DNA of 64,000 nt, taken from positions 2,348,202-2,412,201 of the forward strand of contig NZ_JARKMX010000008.1 of the NCBI RefSeq assembly GCF_029360705.1. Reading direction: 5' to 3'. The notes under the pieces were generated by a model. The model had not been told where the DNA came from. It saw only the letters and a program-made list of their open reading frames with translations, and did not search any database. This document shows positions 11,801 to 21,900 of this stretch, one piece after another. The translations under genes were made by a program, and so were the position numbers. Each line of letters starts with the position of its first letter. Position 1 is the stretch's first letter. The DNA is from Paraflavitalea pollutisoli. Lineage in GTDB: Bacteria > Bacteroidota > Bacteroidia > Chitinophagales > Chitinophagaceae.

Positions 11801-12500
11801 CTTCCGTATGCGCAGTATAGCATTCAAGTAATTCACGGATCATGATGTCGAGCGACCAGGCATCGCAAACGATGTGGTGCATCACATAACAGCACACCCA
11901 TTCCTCCGCCGCCAGGCGGAACAGACCCGCCCTGATCAGTGGCCCATTAGCAAAATCGAATGGCAGGGTCGCCATTTGCTGCAGCGCTGCGGCAAGTACT
12001 GTTTCTCCATCTTCCCGGCTGCTCAGGTCCCGGTGCAAGAACACGAAGCCGCAATCCGATAGCGGCTGTATCCATTGCCGGATCTCCCCCTCTTCGTTTT
12101 CCCGGAATGCCGTACGCAGACTTTCATGCCGCGCCAGCAATTGTACAAAAGCGGCCTCGAAAGCTTGCTCGTTTATCATGCCCTGCAAGCGGTAGGCCCT
12201 GGCCATATGGTAAGCCTGACTGCCTGCCGCTACCTGTCCCACCAGCCACAACCTGCGTTGCGCGGAAGAGAGCGGATAACTATCCTGCACACCCGTCAAG
12301 GGAATGGGCGCTGCGTAAGCTACCTGTTGTGCCGGCTGCTCATTGTCGTGCAGGAACTGCAACAGTTCCTCCTTTCGCTCGCGGATCGCCGCCAACAATG
12401 CCGGATCGATGGCATCCTCTCCGGCATAAACCTGGAGTTTCCCTTCTACCACTTCCAGCAATATGTTGTTGTCGCGGATATTTTGCAAGAGTTCTTTCAT
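5841..12500 (-). CDS. Non-ribosomal peptide synthetase, two modules (C-A-PCP-C-A-PCP; Asn, then unknown)
   Basis: A dimodular NRPS of about 2,219 residues. Order: TubC docking domain (1-52), C domain (about 75-500), A domain (about 530-1020), carrier domain (GGDSI, Ser near 1072), C domain (about 1155-1590, HHAMLDG near 1290), A domain (about 1620-2110) and carrier domain (ELGANSLS). The first pocket reads D-L-T-K-I-G-E-V-G-K, essentially the established asparagine code. The second reads D-L-Y-D-F-S-L-V-W-K, which resembles cysteine-type codes except for Asp at the fourth position, so the substrate is left open. The first C domain carries HHIVCDA in place of HHxxxDG; the second His and the Asp remain. 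I start at ATG 12500 because the longer reading begins with GTG two codons upstream. The gene sits 34 bp after the preceding NRPS gene and overlaps the next by 4 bp. Confidence 0.95.
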   Translation of the reverse strand: MKELLQNIRDNNILLEVVEGKLQVYAGEDAIDPALLAAIRERKEELLQFLHDNEQPAQQVAYAAPIPLTGVQDSYPLSSAQRRLWLVGQVAAGSQAYHMARAYRLQGMINEQAFEAAFVQLLARHESLRTAFRENEEGEIRQWIQPLSDCGFVFLHRDLSSREDGETVLAAALQQMATLPFDFANGPLIRAGLFRLAAEEWVCCYVMHHIVCDAWSLDIMIRELLECYTAHTEGRQPSLPTARLQYKDYAVWQHELLRAGGDRQHAAYWARQLGGELPVLSLPLDKQRPAVRSYAGGMVQALLDKEHVASLQALLQAEGCTLFMGLLALVNVLLFRHTGQHDIITGSPAAGREHADLEDQVGLYLNALALRTRFEPMEGFVSLLQRVRQVTLEAYEHRYHPFDLLVSELGLQRESGRNALFDVFIDLHEGGVDPGRQIGHLHVGPYEMGAHRVSKFDLTFMFMQSGKELLLSVEYNSDLFERATALRIVQQVNHLLSAIVADPAQPIALLDLLSGEEKDKLVAFGRDTAAAAAWKAPVACIEERVRISPDATALVGNGNTLTYRQLDERATQLAHYLIDSCAIRPNNVVGIMLGRSEYLVIALLAVLKAGAAYVPIDPDYPDSRKAFMMEDTGLQLLLTETNQLFQLAGYTGNLFAMDAQLDTLTTPSTATGVVTQPDDLAYVIYTSGSTGNPKGCCISNSNLSSYIQWAASYYFQYKPIHGFPLFTSLTFDLTVTSIYCTLMLGGTLTIYDQQQHLGDTLQQVFSNTAIDTIKLTPSHINLLKQLPIGSSQLSCAIVGGEELTMDQVDTLKAINPAMRVYNEYGPTEATVGCIVTEVAGPGRILIGKPAAAAQIYILDAYGGLCPVGIPGELYIGGAGLALGYLNNAALTEARFLTNPYTGKGRVYKTGDLAQWLPDGNIRFLGRLDDQVKIRGYRIEPGEIEQVLCRHEAVEAAVVVVKETRPGEKELVAYVVIDDAVTTDNLRGWLTSLLPAWMIPAKWVQLARLPLTSHGKVDKKQLPAPDEIADGARNPYTAPRSDQERAMVALWQEVLGRAPIGIDDDFFALGGDSIKAITLVVHARKQLGMKISVHELYEHPTVQSLTESLAVPDLTNAPNTVEEYLQAGHAAIAAFAAGIEEEDLTKKILPAVYEDIYPVVPIEQGMIFSSLLNPAEPVYYDQFSFIIRIDDVDRFLEGLHRLVQRHAILRTRYFMSSFSRPAKVVLPALELPLTYEDLSALTTGEKTVRVQDYVRMDLDKRLRFDNELLWRINLFRLEGDRHYITYSFHHAMLDGWSVSVFKTEIANYTGGEPAPLKHSYKDYCAITLGRQTGSATASYWKNLLQGYTRNKLPFNYKGTRISDATGMLKVQRPVSRELLLQLTALSEQQQVSFKAICLAAHICLLHIICAEQDVVTGVVTHERPEIEDGENMLGCFLTTIPVRIDLGKCTDLLSLVKQVNEYLITVKAHEVHLSDIARFIGDKTSVGNPVFDTILNYTDFHRFEDVGEDALINILEAGEKVSDLEVAHEMTNTLFDVEVGKTLDRFTARIKYAPAYFETEAVAYALELYIRILGAFAQQVHTPLVALDLLTADERTSLLTTFNDTEQPYEQAMTLDKLFERQVALTPGAVALRQDGVGLTYQAVNEEANRLAACLLAKGVQGGDNIGIHASRSFSMIIGMYGILKAGAAYVPIDPDYPADRQEYIARNSAVKLVVSDATTFATAAFDGIDMLLMSQEALADFHPGNPGILHSSRELAYTIYTSGSTGRPKGVMIEHHAAVNLVDWVNKTFQVGPEDRMLFITSMCFDLSVYDIFGILSAGGTVVIARQEEVQQIGRLKQLLLEERITFWDSVPSTMHYLVGELAAANDPFRQNDLRLVFLSGDWIPVKLPDQIRAYFPAASVISLGGATEGTVWSNYYPIETVLPSWASIPYGRPIWNNSFYILNDHGQPVPKGVVGELYIGGVGVARGYANDPEKSAAAFKPDPFNDRLGGVMYKTGDLGRFLPDGNMQFLGRKDNQVKIRGFRVELGEIESVLQKHEQLKGAIVHVYQDGNNMNQLCGYLLRSDEPDIPAIKDYLKNSLPAYMVPAHFLLVEAFPLNSNGKIDRKALPRPTENESLLLSTYLGPVTQLQVQIEKIWASILNVNRIGIRDDLFELGANSLSVGAFVNRLQRELDVTVNMRNVFVAPTIEAIAGEVEKIRWANGELFDADAIANTETFSI

Positions 12501-12534
12501 ATGCACTGTTTATCGGTTGACAGGCTACCTTCCA

Positions 12535-15500
12535 TCAGATCTCTACCTGACGCAGGTGCTTTCGATTGGCTTTCTGTTTATGTTGATCCTGCACAAAACT
12601 GATCTGCAGGGCAATATTTTCGATGGTAGGTTCCTTGTAAAATTGTTGAATATGTATGCGCACGGAATAGTGGCGGTGGATCCTGGCGATGAGCTGCATC
12701 ATTTTGAGGCTGTGTCCGCCCAACTGAAAGAAATTGTCCAATACCCCCATGACCCGGTTGCCCAGCAATTCGTGCCAGAGCTGCAGCAATTGTGCTTCCA
12801 GTTCGTTGCGGGGCGGTACCGTAGTATTGGAAGACCAGCCTGCGGCTTCTACGGGTGGCAGTGCCGATCGATCGACCTTTCCATTCAGCGTCAGCGGCAG
12901 TTTATCGAGTAGGATAAAATGAGCGGGGATCATGTAAGCGGGCAACGACTTCGCCAGCCAGGCACGTAGTACGGGTGGCGCTACCCCGGCTCCTGCAACG
13001 TAGGCAGCCAATGCCTGATCGCCACCAGCCTGTGGGACTGGCAATACGATGGCAGCTTCCACGCCGGGACAGGAGCGCAACACGGCAGCTATTTCGCCGG
13101 GTTCTACCCGGTAGCCACGTATCTTGACCTGGTCGTCCTTGCGGCCATGAAAGGTGACCAACCCGCCGGCCACCCAGCGCCCCTGGTCGCCCGTGCGGTA
13201 AAGACGTTCGCCCGGCAGCAATGGATGAGGAATGAACTTTTCGGCGGTCAGCTCGGGTTGATTATAATAACCACGCGCCAGCCCCACGCCCGACAGGCAT
13301 ATCTCGCCCAATACCCCTTCGGGTACTGGTTGACCATAGGCATCGAGCAGGTAACAGGCCGATCGGCAAAAGGGCCGTCCCAATGGTACAGGAGCAGACA
13401 ACTGACCGGGATCGAGACGGTTGATCAACTTACCGATGGTCGCTTCTGTAGGTCCGTAATGATTGTATACCTGGCAAGCAGCGCCCGCCGACCTGATCAG
13501 ATCAAGTACATCAGCCGTAAGTACTTCTCCGCCAAAGATCAGGCACTTCGACGGCAGGTATATATTGTCCGGCAGCTGCAGGGATTTCCAATGCGAAGGA
13601 ACGATCTTGATGCAATCGAGTGGCTGGCGAAAAAAAGCCGTGGCATCCATCAGTTCGGCTGCGGAAAAAACATGCAAGGTCCCGCCGGTGAAAAGTGCGG
13701 TATAGAGGATCGTATTGCCAAGATCTGCCGCAATCGTCGACACCAGTCCAAAATGCTGGCAGTCGGTAATGTTGGTAACCTCGCGTATGCCAAATGAATA
13801 ATCGACCAGGGCCCCGTGCTCTACCATTACGCCTTTGGGACGCCCGGTAGATCCGGACGTGTAGATCACATAAGCCAGGTGATCTGGCCGAATGCTGGCC
13901 GGCAGATACGGCGCAGACGTGATATTTCTGTCGAACTGATCGATGGCGATCTTATGTCCTGTATAATCAGCAAGACCATCGAGGTAACAGACAGAGGTGA
14001 TCAATACACCCGCCTGACAGTCGTGCAAAATGTATTCGATGCGGTCGGCCGGGTACTCGGGATCAACCGGTACATAAGCGCCGCCCGCTTTTAGTACCGA
14101 CAGGATGGCGATGATAGCATCGGCGGAACGATCCAGCAGGATCGCCACCAGGCAATCGGGGCCGATGCCCTGTAACTGCAGCAAACCCGCCAGCCTGTCC
14201 GATTGCTCATCAAGCTCCTGGTAGGTGTATCGTTCATCACCAAACACCAGCGCAAGGGTATCTGGCGTCTGCTTCACCTGCGTAGCAAAGAGATCGTTGA
14301 GCGTCACAGCTGGTGGTTCCACCGCTGCCGACACATTCACGCCTTCCAGCAACCGCCTGCGTTCCGAAGGATCCAGGTACGGCAACCTGCTGACAGGGGC
14401 GGTTGGGTGATCAACGACCGAAGCCAGTAATTGTACCAGGTGCCTGCCCATGCGGGCAGCGGTATCCGGCAGCCAGGTATCGCTGTTATAAATCAAGGTG
14501 CCTGTTATCTCGTCGCCTTTGTCGACAAAATGGAAGGTCCAGTCAAATTTGCTGCTATATTGTTTCTCCGCCTCGTAGGCAGTTACCCGTAATGGCCCCG
14601 GAAGCTCCTGCCCGTGGCGTTGTATCAGGTCATCATCCTGCACAGACACCATGACATCGAACAGGGGACTGCGGCTCAGGTCACGCTCCGGCTGCAACTC
14701 GTCGAGCAACAGATCGAACGGGTAGGCCTGGTGTACCTGTGCATCGAGTACCGTTTGCTTTGCAGCGGCGAGCAGGGTTAGAAAATCCGTTGCCCCTTCA
14801 CACCGGCTGCGCAATACGACGGTATTGAGGTAGAGTCCCACCTGGTGTTGAAACGCTGCCTGTTCACGCCCCGATGCCGGTGTACCGATGACCAGTTCTT
14901 CCTGTGCCGTATAACGGTACAGCAGCGCCTGCACCAAAGCGAGCATGGCCATGAACAGGGTACACTCCTGTTGCCGCACCAGGGCTTTACAGGCGACCGT
15001 CAACTCCGGCGGAATCGTGACAGGCACAGCAGCACCGTTGTACGATCTTACTGCGGGCCGTGGCCTGTCTTCCTGCAACGAAAGTATTGGCAGTTCACCG
15101 CTCAATTGTTCCATCCAATAACGACGATGCGGCAGGTAAGCGCCCGACCTCAGTTGTTCTTGCTGCCACCAGGCAAAATCCTTGTACTGTAAAGCCAGCG
15201 GCAGCAACAGACCGGCTTCAGTTCCGGAAACATAATACTGCATCAGGTCGCGGACCAATATCTCCATCGACCATCCATCACCAATGATATGATGTATCGT
15301 CAGTTGAAATAGCCACCGTTCGTTGTCTACCTGCAACAGGTTTACCCGCCAAAGCGGTCCCAGCTCCAGGTCAAAGCCGGCTGCTGTTGCCGATCGAAAA
15401 AGTTTGCTTGCACTCGTCCATACATCGCCATCACCACGCAGATCGGCAAAGGACCAATCAAACCCGGCTTCATCGACGGGCGCTATAAATTGTCTTACCT

Positions 15501-15909
15501 CCCCGTTTTCCGTTTCAACAAAACGGGTCCTTAAGATTTCGTGTCTTTCCAGGAGCTGGCGAAAAGCCACTTTCAAACGGCCTTCATCCAACCTTCCTTC
15601 CACCACGTTCGACAGCGACATATGATAGGCCGCACCGCTCCCCAAACGATGCAAAACCCAGATCCTTTGCTGCGCAGCGGAAAGCGGATAATGGTCGGCA
15701 GCAGGGGCAGGCGGTATGGCCGCCTCCTCGCCCAACGGCTGCGTCAGCAACGACAGAATGGTCGTTTTATGTGTACGCAGCAATCCTACTTCGGCTTCTG
15801 ACAACAGGTGGATATTGCCCTGCATTTTCAATTGCCTGCCAGAATCATCGGATGTAAAATGAATCCCATGTTTCCTGCAAACGCTCAGTACATCCAGCAA
15901 TGCTTTCAT
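12535..15909 (-). CDS. Non-ribosomal peptide synthetase, single module (C-A-PCP; Asp predicted)
   Basis: A monomodular NRPS of 1,124 residues: TubC-like docking domain (about 1-55), C domain (about 72-500, HHIIGDG at 206-212), A domain (about 530-1035, YVIYTSGSTGRPKG) and carrier domain (QLGGHSLKM). The A4 region is unusual (AADLGNT), but the pocket reads D-L-T-K-I-G-H-I-G-K, matching the established aspartate code. It should add the third residue. There is no E or thioesterase domain, so the chain must pass to the next protein through the terminal docking regions. One base separates its start from the stop of the upstream NRPS gene, typical of a single polycistronic message. Family assignment is certain; Asp comes from by-eye alignment with the GrsA pocket positions. 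Confidence 0.95.
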   Translation of the reverse strand: MKALLDVLSVCRKHGIHFTSDDSGRQLKMQGNIHLLSEAEVGLLRTHKTTILSLLTQPLGEEAAIPPAPAADHYPLSAAQQRIWVLHRLGSGAAYHMSLSNVVEGRLDEGRLKVAFRQLLERHEILRTRFVETENGEVRQFIAPVDEAGFDWSFADLRGDGDVWTSASKLFRSATAAGFDLELGPLWRVNLLQVDNERWLFQLTIHHIIGDGWSMEILVRDLMQYYVSGTEAGLLLPLALQYKDFAWWQQEQLRSGAYLPHRRYWMEQLSGELPILSLQEDRPRPAVRSYNGAAVPVTIPPELTVACKALVRQQECTLFMAMLALVQALLYRYTAQEELVIGTPASGREQAAFQHQVGLYLNTVVLRSRCEGATDFLTLLAAAKQTVLDAQVHQAYPFDLLLDELQPERDLSRSPLFDVMVSVQDDDLIQRHGQELPGPLRVTAYEAEKQYSSKFDWTFHFVDKGDEITGTLIYNSDTWLPDTAARMGRHLVQLLASVVDHPTAPVSRLPYLDPSERRRLLEGVNVSAAVEPPAVTLNDLFATQVKQTPDTLALVFGDERYTYQELDEQSDRLAGLLQLQGIGPDCLVAILLDRSADAIIAILSVLKAGGAYVPVDPEYPADRIEYILHDCQAGVLITSVCYLDGLADYTGHKIAIDQFDRNITSAPYLPASIRPDHLAYVIYTSGSTGRPKGVMVEHGALVDYSFGIREVTNITDCQHFGLVSTIAADLGNTILYTALFTGGTLHVFSAAELMDATAFFRQPLDCIKIVPSHWKSLQLPDNIYLPSKCLIFGGEVLTADVLDLIRSAGAACQVYNHYGPTEATIGKLINRLDPGQLSAPVPLGRPFCRSACYLLDAYGQPVPEGVLGEICLSGVGLARGYYNQPELTAEKFIPHPLLPGERLYRTGDQGRWVAGGLVTFHGRKDDQVKIRGYRVEPGEIAAVLRSCPGVEAAIVLPVPQAGGDQALAAYVAGAGVAPPVLRAWLAKSLPAYMIPAHFILLDKLPLTLNGKVDRSALPPVEAAGWSSNTTVPPRNELEAQLLQLWHELLGNRVMGVLDNFFQLGGHSLKMMQLIARIHRHYSVRIHIQQFYKEPTIENIALQISFVQDQHKQKANRKHLRQVEI

Positions 15910-15910
15910 G

Positions 15911-18900
15911 CTAAAATATTATCTCGTCTCCGGTTCCGGCCGGTACTTCGTGCCGGGTTTCCATCCAGCGGATCGTTTCTATGTAATCGGAAAGATGCTC
16001 TATCGTAGGATCGATAAAGAGTGCTTTGAGGTCGATCCGCACCCCCATGGTCTCATGGATACGTGCCACCACCCGCGTGGCCTTCAGGCTATGCCCGCCG
16101 AGATCGAAGAAGTTATCCCGGATACCGATGTTCCTTCTGTCCAGTACGGACTCCCAGATAGCCACAATAGCCCTATCGGTCTCATTGCGCGCAGGCAGTT
16201 GCGGCAGCTCATCCGACCCTATATCGGACGGCCGGGGCAAGGCTTCTTTGTCGAGTTTGCCATTGCTGTTGATCGGAAATTGATCGAGTTCGATCAGGTA
16301 AGAGGGCACCATATAAGCGGGCAGCAGGTCCGTCAACGATTTTCGCAACTGGCTGGTTCCTTCAAACGCTTCAGTAGCAATGAACCAGGAAGCAAGCTCA
16401 TAGTCACCACTGTCGCTTTTCAACGGCAATACGACGGCATCTCCGATACCGGGCTGGCCAAGCAGCGCGTGTTCCACTTCAGCCGTTTCGATGCGGTGGC
16501 CACGGATCTTCACCTGGTCGTCGCGCCGGCCGATGTATTCAATATCCCCGTTGGATAAGATGCGCGCAAAATCGCCGGAGCGGTACATGCGCGCGCCTTG
16601 CTGAAAGGGATGTGCTATAAATTTCGTAGCGGAGAGCTCGGGTTTGTTCAGGTAACCGCGTCCTACGCCCGCTCCCCCCACACACAACTCACCGATGACG
16701 CCAACAGGTACCTGCATCAAATCACCATCGAGTACAAAACAACTTACGGTAGGCATAGGGATACCGATATTGCTGCGGTTCTCTGTGATCTCCAAATGGG
16801 TAATTTCTTTATACGTAACATGCACGGTCGTTTCCGTAATGCCATACATATTGACGATGCGACAGGCCGGTACCGCCTGGTGCCAGCGTAGCAGCATAGC
16901 AGGCAGCAGCGCTTCGCCGCCGAAAATGAGGTATCGCACGGCCACGTTGCGATTCAGTTCGCCACCATTGACCTGCAGCATGCTGCGGAAAGCAGTCGGC
17001 GTTTGGTTCAGCACCGTGATCTGTTCCTGCACCAGAAAATCAAAGAAGGCGCGCCCATCCCGGGCAATGTCCGCGGGCACCATGACCAGCGTAGCGCCAT
17101 ACAACAAAGCGCCGTACATCTCCCATACGGAGAAATCGAAACAGTAGGAATGGAACATCGACCAGCGATCGTTGGCCGTGAAGGCAAAGCGATTGCCTTC
17201 ATGATGGAGCAACCTGGCCACCTGGCGGTGTTCTATCAACACGCCTTTGGGATTGCCGGTTGTGCCAGAGGTATAGATCACATAGGCCAGTTGTTCTGGT
17301 GACACCTTACGCGCTTCTCCTTCTCCCGTGTCATCCAATCGGGTAATATCCAACAGGATTCTGTCGCCGGCCACCTGGGCAACTTGACCACGCTTGTCGC
17401 TATCGCACAAAATGATCGCCGGATCGGCATCCTGCACAATGTAGGAGATCCTTGCCAGCGGGTATTCCGGATCGACCGGTACATAAGCACCACCAGCTTT
17501 CAGGACCCCAAGAATAGCGATCAGCATCCACTCGTTGCGGTCGAAATGCAATACTACCAGATCTTCCGGCTGCAACGCATACTCCCGGATCAGTACGCCG
17601 GCAAGCTGACTGCTGGCCCTGTCCAGGGCACGGTATGACCACCGTTGGTCACCCACCACCAAAGCAATATGGTCGGGATAGCTGGCCACAGCCTGCGCAA
17701 ACAGACTGACAATGCTGGCGGTGGGATCAAATGCAAAGGCAGTCTGGTCCGCCTTCGCCGTCAGCAGGGCAAATTCATCCCTGCCCGGCAGCACAATATC
17801 CCGGATACGTAGTTCCGGTGAAGCGATCAATTGCTCCAGCAACCGGTTCAAATGCCCGGCCATTCGGTCGATCGTACTGGCCTCAAAAAGGTCGGCATTG
17901 TATTCGAGCATGAGCAGTAGTCCGTCTGCCTGTTGGGCATAAGAAAACTGCAGGTCGTATTTGGCAACACCTGTCGGCAGGGCAATCGGTTCCAGGTAAA
18001 GACCCGGCTCCAGCATATGCTGCGTCCCATTACCCGGGTCATCGGGATTCATCAGGATCACCAGCACATCAAACAAGGGCGAACGCGAAAGATCCCTTTT
18101 GATGGCCAGTTCTTCTACCATCGTTTCGAATGCATAGGCCTGGTGCTTCCAGGCAGCGAGCAGCATTTCCTGCTCCCGGCGCACCGCATCGGTAAAACGA
18201 TCGGCACTGTTTACCTCCAGCCTCACCGGCAAGGTATTGACATAAAAACCGATCTGATCATGCAGTTGCGGATGCTCTCTCCCGGCCACCGGCGTACCAA
18301 TCACGATATCGTGCTGGCCGCTGTATTTTTTCAACAGCACCCGGGTGGCAGCCAGGAGGACCGTGAACAGGCTCGCGTCGCACTGGCGTGCCAGCTGCTG
18401 CAAACCGCTTTCAATAGCAGGAGCAAAGAGGTGTGTACGGCGTTCACCGCGGTATGTTTTAATGGTTGGACGGTTGTGATCAGTGGGCAACTCCAGCGCA
18501 GGTGCAGGCGACTCGAAGAGGCGCATCCAAAACTGCCGGTGTTGCTCCATAACTGAAGACAATGCGCGCGAGCGCTGCCAAACCGAATAATCTTTGTATT
18601 GTATACTTAGCTGGCCGGATAGTAGTCCGGCATCTACAGACGAATGGTAAGCAGCCACCAGGTCCTGCAAGAGGATGCCCAGCGACCAGCCATCGCCGAC
18701 GAGGTGGTGCATATTGAAAGACAGGAAGTGATTATCACGTCCCTGCACAATCGCACAGCGCAGCAAAGGGCCGGTACCGAGATCGAAAAGCGTGGTCCAT
18801 TGTCCGGCGATCCATTGCAATACCTGTTCGTCGTCATACGCAGGAAACGGCATTTCCGTTACCACGAATCCTATCTCTTCAGCCGGCAACACTTGCTGTA

Positions 18901-21900
18901 CCGGCACCCCCTCCTTTTCAACAAACACGGTCCGCAAGGACTCGTGGCGCCTGATTACCCCTTGAAAAGCCCGCTGCAGCCGCTGCACATCCAGGACACC
19001 TTTGATCCTATAGACTGCCGGCATATGATAGGCCACGGAAGCATCCGCAAACTTCGTCAACACCCACAACCGCTCCTGGGCCATCGAAATGGGATAATAC
19101 GTTTGCTCTACGGCCTTCCCGATCGGCTCAACGCTGGTGATCGGTTTGGATTCCAGTAGCAATACCTGTTGCCCGATGGTGGGGCAGGCAAAAAGTTCGT
19201 TGAGACTTACTTCCCTGCCCAATTCCTTCATGAGCAGAAACCTCAGTTTCGTGGCCTTGAGGCTATGGCCACCCATATCGAAGAAATTATCCGTTGCACC
19301 AGGGCTAACAGGCCCCAGCACTTTTTTCCACAATCCTATCAGTTGGTAATGCAGGGAGGTGAGTGGTTCTGCCCGCGATGGTTCCAATAAATTATCAGCA
19401 ACCGGCTCCGGCAATCTTTTCCTATCCACTTTCCCATTGCTATTGAGCGGCATCACGGGCAACAATACCCACCAGGCAGGTATCATCGGTGCAGGCAGCA
19501 GGCCGGTAAGATAGGCTTTCAGCCGGGAGGCTTCCAGTGACGCATCTCCCTGAACATACGCAACCAGTTCCTGTTCATCCTGCACAGTGCGGGCCACCAC
19601 CACGGCCTGCTGAACCAGCGGATGTAGTTCCAGCTTCGCTTGTATTTCGCCGGGCTCGATGCGGTAACCCCTGATCTTGATCTGGTCATCGACCCGCCCT
19701 AAAAACTCCACCATCCCATCGGGGGTCCATCGACCACTATCTCCGGTAGCATACATCACCCTACCAGGTTCAAAAGGATCGGCCACAAACTTCTCGGCGG
19801 TTAAAGCCGGCCGGTTCAGGTAACCCTTCGCTACTCCCTGGCCACTTAGCCATATTTCGCCGGGTACACCGATCGGTTGCAGTTGCCGGTTGGCATTCAG
19901 AATATACAATCTGGTATTATCGATCGGCACACCGATCGGAACGAAATCATACCGGTCGGCTGCGAAACGATAAACGGTGCTGTAGGTAGTATCTTCCGAA
20001 GGTCCGTATAAGTTCCTGCAGGCGAGGTGCGCCAACTGCGGGGCCTGCCTGAACCAGCAAGGCACCGGCTCGCCGGCCACATTCAGTGCAGTAACAGCCT
20101 GCCAGTCCATGTCTGTTTGCAGCAGGTGCCGCACTACGGAGGGCACGGTATTCAGCATAACCGCCTGGTCGAGCGGCAGCATATCGGGTATAGACATGGC
20201 AGTAGGCAGTAAGCGGATCGCCTTTCCCTGCATCAACGGAAACAAACATTCGAATACCGACAGGTCGAAACAGAACGATGTAGTAGCGTATAAAACATCA
20301 AAGCGCGTATCGGCATATTCACGGGCAGCCCATTTCAACAGCGCTATAGTATTGCGGTGACGGATCTCCACGCCTTTGGGCTGGCCGGTAGATCCCGAGG
20401 TATAAATAACATAGGCGGTATGCTCACGCAGATCGGGCCAGGAAGCAGACAGCCCTGCCCCATCACCTGCCAGTTCGTGCAGATGAATAACACGACCCGC
20501 ATAAGCGGGTGGCACGCAGCCAAGGCCGGCGTCATCAGCGATGATATAGGGCAACTGCGCATCTTCTATGATGTATTGAATGCGGGCTGCCGGATAATCC
20601 GGCTCGATGGGCACATACGCCGCTCCCGCTTTTAATATCGCCAGAACACTCACCACCAACGATGCCTTACGCTCGAGCATCAATCCGATGAGGCAATGGC
20701 CCGACGGGCTGGTAATTTCCCGTAGCCGTGCAGCTGCCGCATCAACAGCCTGTTGCAGTTGTGCGTAAGTGAGGGTTGTTTCGCCGGCGTACAATGCCGG
20801 CTGATGGGGAAAATGACGAAAGGCCGGCTCCAGCAATTGCAGGATATGATGCTCTCCGATGTGTTGCACCGGAGCATTAAAGACCGACAAGATCTGCTGC
20901 TGCGCTACCGGTGTCGTCAGCACGACCTGTGCGAGGGGCGTTTCCGGGTTGTCGATCACCTGACCGACCACGTGCATAAACAATTCGAAAAGTTGAACAA
21001 TGCGCTGCTTCGTAAACAACGCAGTATCGTATTCGATCTCTACATAGAACCGGTTGTCGGGTTCATAGTCGAGGTTAAAGGTCAGGTCGAATTTTGCCGC
21101 CATCGGAACAGCTTCCGCCGCCCCCTCGGGGTACAGGTATTGTTGCAGCAAGCTTAGTTGAAAGCCATACTGCTGGTGTTTATTGACACTCCCCTCTCCG
21201 ATCGCGGCATCCTGTACAGCCAACATCACATCGAACAGGGGATTCCTGCTCAGGTCTCTTTTGAGTTGCAGGTCTTCGACGAGCTGATCGAACGGATATT
21301 CCTGGAACTCGAACACCTTGAACGCGTGTTCTGACAATTGTTTCAGCCATGCCAGGAAAGACAACGCTTCCTTCACCGTAGACCGGAATGGAAGCGTATT
21401 CACATAAAGCCCTATCTGTCCTTCCAGGTCAAGATGATTTCTGCCGGAGGCGGGACTGCCGATCGTGATATCTGTTACCCCGGTGAGTTTACTGAGCAGC
21501 AGGGACAGTGCAGCTCGAAAGAAGTTGAAGGCCGTTGCATGATGCGCTTTGCAAAAACCGGTAACCCGGCCATGCAGGTCCTTACCCGGATAAAACCGGA
21601 TGACGGCTCCTTCGAAGGTGCGGATGGGTGGCCGGGGCTTATCTGCCGGCAGTTCAAGTGCCGGTGGCAGTTCGGCAAACTGGCTTTCCCAGAATTGCCG
21701 CGCCTGTAGGCCTTTGTCGCCCTGCACACGCAATTGATGCCATTGGCAATAATCCTTGTACTGTATACTCAGCGTTTCGGCTACCGGTTTATCGCCTTTG
21801 CACAACATTTCATAAGCACGCATCACTTCGGGCACCAATACAGCAATGGACCATCCATCGCTGATGATATGATGTATACCGAAGACCATCGCCAATGACG

